Shown: positions 1 to 8,314 of the stretch, one piece after another
How positions within the stretch are numbered: position 1 is the first letter of the stretch
Layout: the number at the start of each line of letters is the position of its first letter
Source: Zancudomyces culisetae
Lineage: Eukaryota; Kickxellomycota; Harpellomycetes; Harpellales; Legeriomycetaceae
DNA: 15,203 nt
Direction of reading: 5' to 3'
Assembly: GCA_001969505.1 (NCBI GenBank)
Contig: LSSK01001213.1
Span: 1 to 15,203, forward strand
Notes under the pieces: model-generated
What the model was told of the DNA's origin: nothing
Databases searched by the model: none
What the model saw: only the letters and a program-made list of their open reading frames with translations
Made by a program: the position numbers and the translations under genes

Positions 1-360
1 TGAGCTACATTATTTGATTTCATCAAAGCACTATTGAGTAATCGTTAAGTACTCTTTCTTACACACCACCCCTTCCCCCTTCAATATATATTTTTTCATC
101 ATCTTTTCTAACCTTTTTAAACACTTTCAGAATAGCTTCAACACAAATTATAAAAATTTTCCATCGCAAAAAACGGGGTTGAGAACCACCAGCTTATACC
201 AGCAATAGGAACACCTGAGCTTGCTACCCACAGAATTCCAAGCAATTAACCATTCTGGATTTTAGTTTTTTTCCAACTAAACGTGGGTATTTTTTCGGCA
301 GCAGGGTGGGTGGTTTTAGTGATGGGCTTCGCCTTCAGAAAACGTTTTCGGTGACAAAGA

Positions 361-394
361 ACCTCTCTCCCCTCTCCTCCCCTCTCCTCCCCTC
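361..394 (+). repeat. CT-rich tandem 10-mer with three phased CCCCT motifs
   Basis: The 10-mer CCTCTCCTCC occurs twice in perfect tandem at 371-390 and is partly repeated on both sides. CCCCT therefore recurs at 369-373, 379-383 and 389-393, exactly 10 bp apart. CCCCT is the core of the fungal stress response element bound by Msn2/4-type zinc fingers and by Rst2/Scr1-type factors in fission yeast. A regulatory role is inferred. It could also be a simple polypyrimidine tract. Confidence 0.6.
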
Positions 395-919
395 AATTCT
401 TTTCTTTATTTAGATTTTGGCCACCTACATGTGCCACATTACAAAATTCTTGGTACAGCAAAACTGACATAAGCGTATGCTCGCTACCCCACCTCTTCTT
501 CGCTCTTACTTTTTCGGCTTGCGCTTTTTTTTAATAAGAAAGTCACCTAATCGTGTTTAATTGGTTCACTTCCCCTTATTTTTTTAAATCTAATACTATT
601 TGCAATAAATTGGATGAACATGATTAGAAAAAAATGGCGATAATTATGATGTCGATAACCTATTTGCAGTCAATTATCTAAATAGTTCTAGATTATGTAA
701 AAACAATTCATTCAGCCAAGGGAGTATTTCTTGGTTACAAACCTGTTTTAGCACACATATAACTGGGCTTTACACCTGGCCAGACTAATCATAGATGTTC
801 CAAATTCCATAAAAATATAATTCCAAAGCTTGTGAGAATGTATATAAACCAATGCGATAGTTTTTAAATTTTCAGCATTTTTTAGTATCTTTTTCATAAA
901 CAGGAGTAACACTCAAATA

Positions 920-927
920 TATATAAA
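920..927 (+). promoter_or_regulatory. TATA box candidate for the oxysterol-binding protein gene
   Basis: A canonical TATATAAA lies 174 bp before the start codon at 1102. A second identical copy lies at 841-848. Either could position transcription. No start-site data can be read from the sequence. Confidence 0.4.
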
Positions 928-1101
928 ATTTGGTGCTTTTTCTCTCTCAAGGCCAGGAACGGACACAGAACACCTATAACTCTCTTAAAGAAATAATTTC
1001 CAGTTTTACGGGCGTTTTCTTTATCTTTTTTTTTCAGTTTAGTTTTCAAATAAAAAGAAAGGATAAATTCGAAACTACACAAGAATTAAACACAAGCTAA
1101 A

Positions 1102-2439
1102 ATGAAAGCCGAAGCTAAGGAATTTGGAAAGGATGACGAGTTTGGTATGATTATTGAGCACGAGCTTGAAGAACAGAACCCGAAAAAGCCGTCAACTTCA
1201 AATGATAGCAGCAGGATTTTTACCCTCTTGGGGATAATGAGAAAGTTTATTGGTGTGAAGGATCTGCTAAACCTGCGAGTATCACTTCCAACTCAGATAC
1301 TAGATCCCATTTCCAACCTTGAATACTGGGGATATGTGGACGCACCTGAATTTTTTACCTGCATACCAGATAGCGACGACCCACTTGAAAGGATGATATC
1401 CACAGTTCGTTGGTGGATAGCCAAGGACCTAAAGTTTACTAAGTATAAGATACTAAAGCCATTTAATTCAGTTTTGGGGGAACAGTTTTTCTGTAAGTGG
1501 GTTGTGGAGAGAGACATTGAGAAGGACCTGCTAGGGAACGACGTACTGAGCAATGGTGACGATGACAGCAACGAAGCAACTAATAAAAAAATGCTACCAA
1601 CCAAAGTAGGGAACGTTAGCGAAGAGGATACCGATAAGCCCATTATAGAGTATATCACTGAGCAAGTATCACATCACCCCCCAGTTTCGGCATTCATGTA
1701 TCGTTGTCAAAAGAAGAAGATGCAGGCAGTTGGATTTGATCATCTTGCAGCCAAGTTTACTGGACTATCTGTTACTATTTCGCCCGGAACATGGGCAAAG
1801 GGTATATTTCTTACTCTTTTCTCCCGGAATGATGAGCTTTATGAGTGTAAGCATTCGAATGCCGCCATATCAGGATGGCTGACTGGGAGCATAAAGGTCA
1901 ACTGCATTGGAAAATTTGTGATTAAGTGTAAAGCCACCGGTCTTGCCGCCATCGTAGAAGTATCTTCAAAAAACTGGTTTGGGATGACCAACGATGTACT
2001 AAACGGCGTGGTCGTTTCATGTGACCCTATTAACGATCGAATTGATAACTGGTCTGTAAAAGAAGCTATGCAGAACGGTGTTGTTTTGGCGACTATTGAA
2101 GGAAATTGGTCAAAGAAATGTTTTGTTACTCGGTTGTCTACAAAAAAAAAGGTGCTGTTGGTTGATATGAGCTCAATCGTTCCTACGCCCAAAATCGTTA
2201 AACCTATCGAGGAGCAGGGAGAGGTCGAGTCAAGAAGGGTTTGGGGTGATGTAATTAGCAAAATGTTAGAAAAGGACTATTCAGCAGCAACAAAGTTTAA
2301 AACTAAAATTGAAGAGCACCAGCGAAAACTTGCTGCTACACGCAAAGAGACAGGTGAAGAGTTCGTACCCAAGCTTTTTGCAAAGAAATTTGATGATGGA
2401 ATGCCTGTCCTTCTTCCAGACGCACCAATAAACTTGTGA
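1102..2439 (+). CDS. Oxysterol-binding protein (OSBP/ORP/Osh family) lipid-exchange protein
   Basis: This 445-aa intronless protein belongs to the cytosolic family that carries sterol or phosphatidylserine between membranes in exchange for PI4P. It is essentially a bare lipid-binding (ORD) domain, with no PH or ankyrin region. The family fingerprint EQVSHHPP is at residues 187-194 and KPFNSVLGE at 119-127. By comparison with yeast Osh4 (recalled), all six PI4P head-group residues are present: K119, H191, H192, K400, E404 and R408. The C-terminal EEQ...ESRR segment is at 370-379. An acidic, low-complexity insertion occupies about 138-180, between the two fingerprints. The start is the first in-frame ATG, about 50 residues before the domain. 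Overall it looks closest to the short Osh proteins of fission yeast and filamentous fungi rather than Osh6/7. The paralogue and the lipid carried cannot be decided. It converges with SUA5, 512 bp away. Confidence 0.95.
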   Translation: MKAEAKEFGKDDEFGMIIEHELEEQNPKKPSTSNDSSRIFTLLGIMRKFIGVKDLLNLRVSLPTQILDPISNLEYWGYVDAPEFFTCIPDSDDPLERMISTVRWWIAKDLKFTKYKILKPFNSVLGEQFFCKWVVERDIEKDLLGNDVLSNGDDDSNEATNKKMLPTKVGNVSEEDTDKPIIEYITEQVSHHPPVSAFMYRCQKKKMQAVGFDHLAAKFTGLSVTISPGTWAKGIFLTLFSRNDELYECKHSNAAISGWLTGSIKVNCIGKFVIKCKATGLAAIVEVSSKNWFGMTNDVLNGVVVSCDPINDRIDNWSVKEAMQNGVVLATIEGNWSKKCFVTRLSTKKKVLLVDMSSIVPTPKIVKPIEEQGEVESRRVWGDVISKMLEKDYSAATKFKTKIEEHQRKLAATRKETGEEFVPKLFAKKFDDGMPVLLPDAPINL

Positions 2440-2951
2440 ATGTAAAATATGTTTGCGGTTAATGGCACTAGCAAGATTTCTTGTGACTTCAAACATAGAT
2501 TTCTATTGTCTTGGCTTTTTCTCATAAATTCCTGTTAATTACGTATATTTTACTACTCATTTTGCTTTGCTTTTCTAGGCATTTAGACTTTATTCCTAGC
2601 TTGGAAAGCAACACTATAATAATATTACGAGCTAATTTTTTTAGTTATGACTTCAAAGTACCAGTTGCATTCGCTTTTATAATTGGAGCCCTTGTACCAT
2701 GTTGACCTTGGGCCAGTTTACTAACACATTTAAACCATTTATTTGTTGTGGAATTTTAATAAATATACTGTTATTTCTGAGTGAGGTACAATGCTGGAAC
2801 GAAACTAGCCAGAAAACTAATATGAAGTCACAGTTATTCCATCAAAAATTGATAAATTAGGGGATGGGTAGACTAAGCTATGACCATAAATATTTGTTTA
2901 TTTTGAAAGCGTCTACCCCGAAACTGGGCAAGTAAAACTAAAAGTAAAAAT
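2440..2951. other. Convergent 3' intergenic region
   Basis: This region separates the 3' ends of the oxysterol-binding protein gene and SUA5. AATAAA at 2758-2763 on the plus strand and AATAAA on the minus strand (plus 2897-2902, 50 nt past the SUA5 stop) are the likely cleavage and polyadenylation signals of the two genes. A 64-codon plus-strand frame at 2511-2705 is hydrophobic because of T-rich DNA and is not credible as a gene. Confidence 0.5.
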
Positions 2952-4325
2952 CTAAATGGGATATTGCTTACAAGATGCCTTCTTAAGTCGGTTCATAATG
3001 GCCAATCCTTCATTACTCTCCTCAACCCCAATCACAAATACTAATGCGACTTTAAGGTCGTCCATAAGCCTAAGCAAACCAAAGAGGTTTATGGCAAAGG
3101 ATTTCATAGAAGTAATATTACAGATAAACATTTGATCATGATCCGACGAGAAGGTATCGGGCAGAATGGCTACATTAGACAGATCAACTTGATCACACAC
3201 TTTGATATTGTGTATATTCAATTTACGTGAAACGGTGTTTTGAAACCACGCATTATCATAAACTCTATTCGTGTCATTTAAGATTCTAACTACCCCGAAA
3301 TTACCCTTTCCATGCCCGTTAATCTCTGAGGCTATTTTTGTATAAATTTTATGGTTATCATACCTTTCCGATTCAGGAACAAATAATATGACCTGCGCCA
3401 ATGGGCTATAATGCTTGTATTTCATTCCAGGTGTAGTAGGGTGCAGCTCGGCATTTTTGTCGCTATATCCCTTGCCATAGACGCATAATTTTTTACCATC
3501 GACCAACACGTCGGTTATCTGTTCCGCTGTAATGCCACCAGGTCTTAGCAGAACAAAATCTTCACCGCTTATCCCATCAACGACGGTACTTTCTAGCCCA
3601 AATCCGCATTTTCCACCGTCAATAATAACTGGTGTTTTCCCCAATAGGTCATTGTATACATGAATGGCTGAAGTCGGTGAGGGTTTCCCACTAGAGTTAG
3701 CACTTGGCGCTGCAATTGGCACGCCGGAATATTCAATTATTAGTCTTGTAATATTGTTATCTGGCATTCTCACTGCAAGTGTACTATTTTTTATGTTGTT
3801 ACCCAACACATTCAGTGGGATACTTGCTGGTTTTGGAACCAAGATGGTCAATGGCCCCGGCCAAAATCTTTTGATTAAGGGTAAGTATTTTTTTGGAACA
3901 CCGTATTCTTGCAATCCAAATTCCTCCAGTTCTTGCGTTGTATACAACTGCTTTAACATTTTGAGCGAGGAAATGTGTACGATCAATGGGTTGTCTGCGG
4001 GCCTATTTTTCGCCTTGAAAATCTTATCCACAGCAGTAGAATCTTTTGCATTTGCCGCCAAGCCATATACTGTTTCTGTTGGTAGCGCTATTGTTTCTCT
4101 ATTGTTTATAAGCTCATTTTTTGCAGATACCAACCACCCAGGGACTTGATTTGTGCTTTCAAGGGCTGAACCGTTCAACTGATAGTCTGGACGATCTATT
4201 CCTTGAATCGCAATGCAGTCCTTTGTAGCATCCAGGATTTCAGTGTTTTTCATCATTATTGAAGTATATGTCCTAAAGTGTCTGTATAAACAATAAACGC
4301 TACTTTTGACTATTCTATGGTTCAT
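2952..4325 (-). CDS. SUA5: Threonylcarbamoyl-AMP synthase Sua5
   Basis: Sua5 condenses threonine, bicarbonate and ATP into threonylcarbamoyl-AMP, the donor for t6A37 on ANN-decoding tRNAs. The 457-aa product is close to the yeast length and intronless. The YrdC domain covers about 64-270. It contains LPTETVYGLA (81-90), the catalytic KxR pair K106/R108, WPGPLTIL (155-162), the SxN pair S208/N210, GLESTVVD (243-250) and LRPGGIT (260-266). The Sua5-specific linker with KHYSP (304-308) and the C-terminal Sua5 domain (about 311-457, with AIMNRLKK at 442-449) follow. The first 23 residues are rich in Arg, Ser and Tyr and lack acids, like a mitochondrial presequence. Tandem methionines 24-25 (4256-4251) offer a second start just before the cytosolic domain. 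Dual localisation is known for this family but is inferred here. It is divergent from the DUF2011-like gene. Confidence 0.97.
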   Translation of the reverse strand: MNHRIVKSSVYCLYRHFRTYTSIMMKNTEILDATKDCIAIQGIDRPDYQLNGSALESTNQVPGWLVSAKNELINNRETIALPTETVYGLAANAKDSTAVDKIFKAKNRPADNPLIVHISSLKMLKQLYTTQELEEFGLQEYGVPKKYLPLIKRFWPGPLTILVPKPASIPLNVLGNNIKNSTLAVRMPDNNITRLIIEYSGVPIAAPSANSSGKPSPTSAIHVYNDLLGKTPVIIDGGKCGFGLESTVVDGISGEDFVLLRPGGITAEQITDVLVDGKKLCVYGKGYSDKNAELHPTTPGMKYKHYSPLAQVILFVPESERYDNHKIYTKIASEINGHGKGNFGVVRILNDTNRVYDNAWFQNTVSRKLNIHNIKVCDQVDLSNVAILPDTFSSDHDQMFICNITSMKSFAINLFGLLRLMDDLKVALVFVIGVEESNEGLAIMNRLKKASCKQYPI

Positions 4326-4819
4326 TTACTCGCGTCTTGAAGTTTTTCATTTTATATATCAGGATGCACACTTTGGGGAAAAGAAACAACTAGGGCTAAT
4401 GAGCGATTGCGTTCATTTTTTGAATTTTTTGGTGGTGGTTACTTTGAAAAAAAATTTTCATATTTTTATTGGCAATCTAAAATGAAACTCTAAAATAAAA
4501 TAGGTGCCCATTTCCAAGTAACTCTGCGAAAACCCACCATAAAAAGCAAATCAAGCTCACTATTTAGACCACTCAGTATTTTGATGTAGTAAAGCGCGAA
4601 AAATATAGAATTTTGTTCAAACCTCTACGATCTATATAAATCGATAATACAAATATTTAATTAGCTTTATAAATGCTAGTATTCGCGCTGAGAGGCATAT
4701 AATTGTTTTTTGTTTTTGTGGCACTATAGTACTCTTGATTTGAGTGGGTGATTTTCCCAAAAGGATCAACACATAAGTATAAACCATAAGCAGCCCCCTC
4801 ACCCACAGATTGAGATATA
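4326..4819. promoter_or_regulatory. Divergent promoter of SUA5 and the DUF2011-like gene
   Basis: This is 494 bp of AT-rich DNA between two divergent start codons. On the minus strand a TATATAAA-like box ends only about 25 nt before the first SUA5 ATG. On the plus strand TATATAAA lies at 4633-4640 and TATAAA at 4778-4783, the latter 36 nt before the ATG at 4820. A palindromic A8/T4 tract (TGAAAAAAAATTTTCA) near 4443-4458 could exclude nucleosomes between the two promoters. Confidence 0.55.
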
Positions 4820-5788
4820 ATGATGAAAGAAAATCGGAAGGAATCGAACAGAACTAAACTTTTTTCTGTTGAGACACAAAAGAGTGCTGTCCAGGACGAG
4901 GAGTATAAAAATAATCTAAAACTCTTTGAAATTATGCTACAAGATTCATTGGAATTTAAACGTAAGTAAAATATATTTCTATACGCATAAAGTTAATTAA
5001 TATAAATCAAAATCAAACTTAATCCAAATTGATATAATAGCAACGAACAACTCTGAAGACAAAAATATAAATTCCGAGCGACAGGAGGATAAAAATGACG
5101 ATGGAACTGCAGAGTATTGTAAGGATATAATTTTGTGCTTATTAATTCCCGAATTTCATGCTTTTTCTGTTTAACATAGACGAATTTCAACTCTTTTCTG
5201 GTTCTGGGCCCTCTATCATTACAAGCACTACAAAAACTCAGTCGTTTGATGTAAAATATGATGATTCTAAATTTGAACAAATAGAAAGGTAAGTGCTGCA
5301 TCTAAAATTTCAACATTGTCTTTTTTAAAATATCAACATAACCTGTGTGACATACAATAGCTCTGAATTCAGTAGTAATTTAAATAAATGTGCGATTGGA
5401 TATGATGAAATACTAAAACAATCAACTGTACCCTGGGTAAGACCATGCACCATTAACTTAGCTTCAAGTTTGTAGTTGTTTTTGCCTTTTTTTTTCTAAC
5501 TTGTATGCTCTGTGGTAGTTTTTAATTTTATTAACTATGTGCTCTAAAAAATAGCCAAGATGTTTCTTTCCAGGAAAAGTAATACATGTAAATAGTGAGG
5601 GATATGTTCTGGGTGAGGAGCCAAAGAAAGTATCAAAAAAGCGCTTGAAAAAAAAACTGAGGAGGAAAGCGAAGGCTCTTGCAAAGGCTAAAAGTACTGC
5701 TCCTCCCAAACAAGAACCCACATACTTTGGCGGCAATCATAGGAGAGGTGGTGTTTTGCGTTTCAATAGACATAAGAGTCGCTTCTGA
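4820..5788 (+). CDS. DUF2011-like fungal protein of unknown function, five exons
   Basis: The model joins exons 4820-4961, 5041-5118, 5180-5288, 5361-5436 and 5555-5788 into 212 aa. All four introns run GTAAG(T/G/A)...TAG, and the codon phases agree across every junction. An acidic, poorly conserved N-terminal half is followed by YEFQLFSG (74-81), EILKQSTVPW (126-135), a Pro/Cys/aromatic motif and KVIHV (143-147). A very basic helix (about 159-181) and an Arg/Gly-rich tail end the protein. From memory this order (FxLF motif, W-P-x-C-x-x-P-x-x-V-I motif, terminal lysine/arginine tract) is that of the fungal DUF2011 family. That assignment is unverified. The TTTCCAG at 5567-5573 was rejected as acceptor because it leads straight to a stop. 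The basic tail suggests RNA or nucleolar binding, but no function is established. The start is the first of two tandem ATGs. Confidence 0.82.
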
Positions 5789-7977
5789 TTAGAATTTTTA
5801 GCTAAATGATTCATGCTTTCTCTGTTTATTTCCGTCTATATCACCTCGATGCAAAAAAAAGACACAACATTCTTTTTCTCTAAAAAAATTTTTTTTAGTA
5901 TGAAAGCTTAATAGGCAACCCTGTGTATCCATAAATTTGCTGTTTTTGGGTACCTATAAAAACCCTTTTTGTGGTTTCTCTACGATTGCTGGTAGTGATG
6001 ATTGTATATAGCTGCTAATGTCTAACACGGGGCGGGGTTGTGTGTTAAAATAGAACTTAGTGCGCACCAAAATTTTGTCGGGATATGATTTTTGAAGCCA
6101 TTACGGCTTCTTTGTAGCTTATAGCAATTCTAAAACCTGCTCTATTTTCACATGGTGACGTATTCAGTGCACAAACTAACACACTTTGTTGCATCTTTGG
6201 TGTTGCAAGCATAGGTGGCATTCGATAACCTTTCATTCAACACCATACAAACATACCTATTAAACCCGTTACGTCGAATATAGTGGTCGAATGCCCAATT
6301 AACTGGACTTTTTTTAACTTGCTAGTTACTAAAAATCACTTTTAGTTCAAGCTCTTTACTTTATTTCTTTTTTTGGGGGAATGCAAAGGTGCTCTGGATG
6401 ATGTATATCTGATGTATGTAATGGGCTAGAACCGTATTTATTATAAAACATGGTAATCTACAACAATAAATGCTATTTTTGCTGTTGATATAAACGTGCG
6501 TTTTTGGATTACTCGTAGGTAGAGATGTATATCTCAGGATATAAAATCTGGCTTGCATACGTATGCGGCTTTGACAGCTTTTTTTTCTTTTGCCTGTAAG
6601 GTGGATATTTCTTACCAATTACAAATTTTAGTCTCACTTTTAAATGGTAGGCAATTATGAAACGCATTCTTAGGCGAGATGTGTGTAGTAGGGAAAATAA
6701 AGCAAACATTTAGCCTTAATATCCGGATTCGGTGCTTAGTATATGGGTATTCATCCTGCCGGTTCTATTCTTAGGACGTCCTTATCTAATTACGTTTCTC
6801 AGATTTGCAAAGCTAATTTAGTTTGTTTTTTTGTAAAAGATGAATGTCATTTCCACGATTTTAAGGTGATGACATCATAATGGAAAAAAGACTAGAATCC
6901 AGATTATATATATAGTTTTACATGTTAGATATACCGGATTTACTGGTGCTAAAGCTAAAACCAACTGGTTTTTTTAGTACTTTAAATTAATGTAGCAGCT
7001 ACAAGCCTTTAATATACATCCATTACCAACATCAAATTATCTCACCGCTTCCGGGTTTTTAGGCCAAAAAAAAACGCCTATGGCTTGTTATGAACTTTAC
7101 ATATGTTTGCTTGGAATATCATACACTTAGTCTAAAGGCGAGAGAGGTTGTACTCTTGTTTTGAAAATAAAACGATGTCCATATATGAGGTATTAGAATG
7201 TATACCAAGCTATAACACAATTATTGTGTGATATCCATGCGACAGGGGTGGGTATTGATTAAAGGGGAGCATAAAAAGATTCAGACTGTTGAAAGCAGCC
7301 CCCCTAATCTTTGCATATTTTTTTCTTTTTTTTGGAACTTTGATTCCTGTATGTTGTGTATTTTGAAGTTCAGTAAAGGTAATTACAATATATTTAATGC
7401 ACAGGTGATAATGTGGTGGCGTGGGTATCCCATCTCAGCCCATACTCTAAATAATCAGGTGTTCTAGCACTACAATGCTTGTTTTCGACTGCTTTAACAT
7501 TTGTAAAAAGTATTGGGATCTTTTTAAAATGGGAAAAACATTATCTTTTTTTTCCGAATGGTGTAATGGTATAGTGATGAGCTGGGCCTGCGTAATTTTT
7601 TTGTAGACATCTTTCCCAGTTTTACGCGAATTGGAGATAGCGGTTTATATTTAGTTATTATTTTTGCTTTCACATATTGTCAACTGGGATAGCTATTAGC
7701 CAACCAGTACACATTTAGTTGTCTTTTTGCGCATCTTGCGGCTTTTCTCTTCATGAGTAATAGAATCCTGTGTAATGTTATTATGTGATGTGTTGTTTTT
7801 ACCAGAAAAAAAAAACATTTTTAAACATTTAATAAATTATTCAAGGTAAATGACTCAGCCAGTTTATATTTTAATTCGCAAAGTACACATAATATCTATG
7901 TAGATGTGAAAAAGCACAACAACCGCTTTAATTTTGCAGATTAGCAAATGCTGTAACATATAGTTGTTATTAGATGC

Positions 7978-7994
7978 ATTCGTGTCTCACGAAT
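7978..7994. repeat. Perfect 7-bp stem-loop in non-coding DNA
   Basis: ATTCGTG and CACGAAT form a perfect seven-pair stem around the three-base loop TCT. It is more GC-rich than its surroundings. It could be an RNA hairpin or a palindromic protein-binding site. Neither role can be decided from sequence. Confidence 0.5.
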
Positions 7995-8092
7995 ACAAGA
8001 TTATTTGCAACTGAAACAAAAGAGCGCAAAAAAATATTTGTATCATGTTACTTGACTAGCTCAGTGAACGAATAATGAAATCTTGTGGCATG

Positions 8093-8122
8093 ATGACGTA
8101 AGTTTTAACGATGTTATATAAA
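8093..8122 (+). promoter_or_regulatory. CRE/M26-type site followed by a TATA box
   Basis: ATGACGTAA at 8093-8101 contains the heptamer ATGACGT (the M26 site of fission yeast) and a CRE-like TGACGTAA, both bound by Atf1-Pcr1 type bZIP factors. TATATAAA follows at 8115-8122. The arrangement looks like a promoter, yet it lies between two convergent gene ends. A 48-codon ORF starts 46 nt downstream at 8168. Function is inferred from motifs only. Confidence 0.35.
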
Positions 8123-8167
8123 CAGTAGTTGTATATACAACACACTAGTACCAATGCATAGCAGATT

Positions 8168-8314
8168 ATGTACAACACAAGTAACTATTATGTGTTATTG
8201 TATGTTGCTACGCGTTGTAATGTGTTGTGCTTTACTTTGGAGATACTTGAGCATGAAGACTTGAAGCAGTGGGGTGGAGACAACAACCCAAGTTTACTTC
8301 GACTTGGTAAATGA
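8168..8314 (+). CDS. Possible small ORF or first exon, unidentified
   Basis: A 48-codon frame begins at the second ATG after the TATA box at 8115-8122. It reads as a hydrophobic, cysteine-containing N-terminal half and a polar half with EHEDLKQWGG (28-37). I recognise no family. GGTAAAT just before the stop could be a weak splice donor, so the frame might be a first exon, but no partner exon was found. An overlapping plus frame (8155 on) and a 97-codon minus frame (8188-8481) are also open, so chance is a real possibility. Confidence 0.2.
   Translation: MYNTSNYYVLLYVATRCNVLCFTLEILEHEDLKQWGGDNNPSLLRLGK

Larger units (their letters stand above)
1..1101. other. Intergenic region upstream of the oxysterol-binding protein gene
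   Basis: I see no convincing gene in this stretch. It is AT-rich with long T and A runs. It holds two separate groups of CCCCT pentamers (69-80 and 369-393) and two TATATAAA boxes (841-848 and 920-927) ahead of the start codon at 1102. The only open frame of any size is a 62-codon minus-strand frame at 894-1082 with low-complexity lysine-rich content and no family resemblance. Confidence 0.6.

Noticed and set aside
1293-2525. Several minus ORFs across the oxysterol-binding protein gene, and a plus ORF at 3664-4149 across SUA5
   Set aside because: They are antisense shadows of well-supported genes.
4840-4849. GGAATCGAAC, which on the minus strand reads as a tRNA B box
   Set aside because: It lies in exon 1 of the DUF2011-like gene, and no A box or acceptor stem surrounds it.
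7228-7467. 79-codon plus ORF
   Set aside because: It contains a long Phe/Ser run from poly-T and no domain. A possible 27-nt intron inside it is too short to be credible.
7545-7560. TTTTTTTTCCGAA, reminiscent of a budding-yeast centromere CDEIII core
   Set aside because: No CDEI (RTCACRTG) or CDEII of suitable length is present, and the intron-rich gene style makes point centromeres unlikely.
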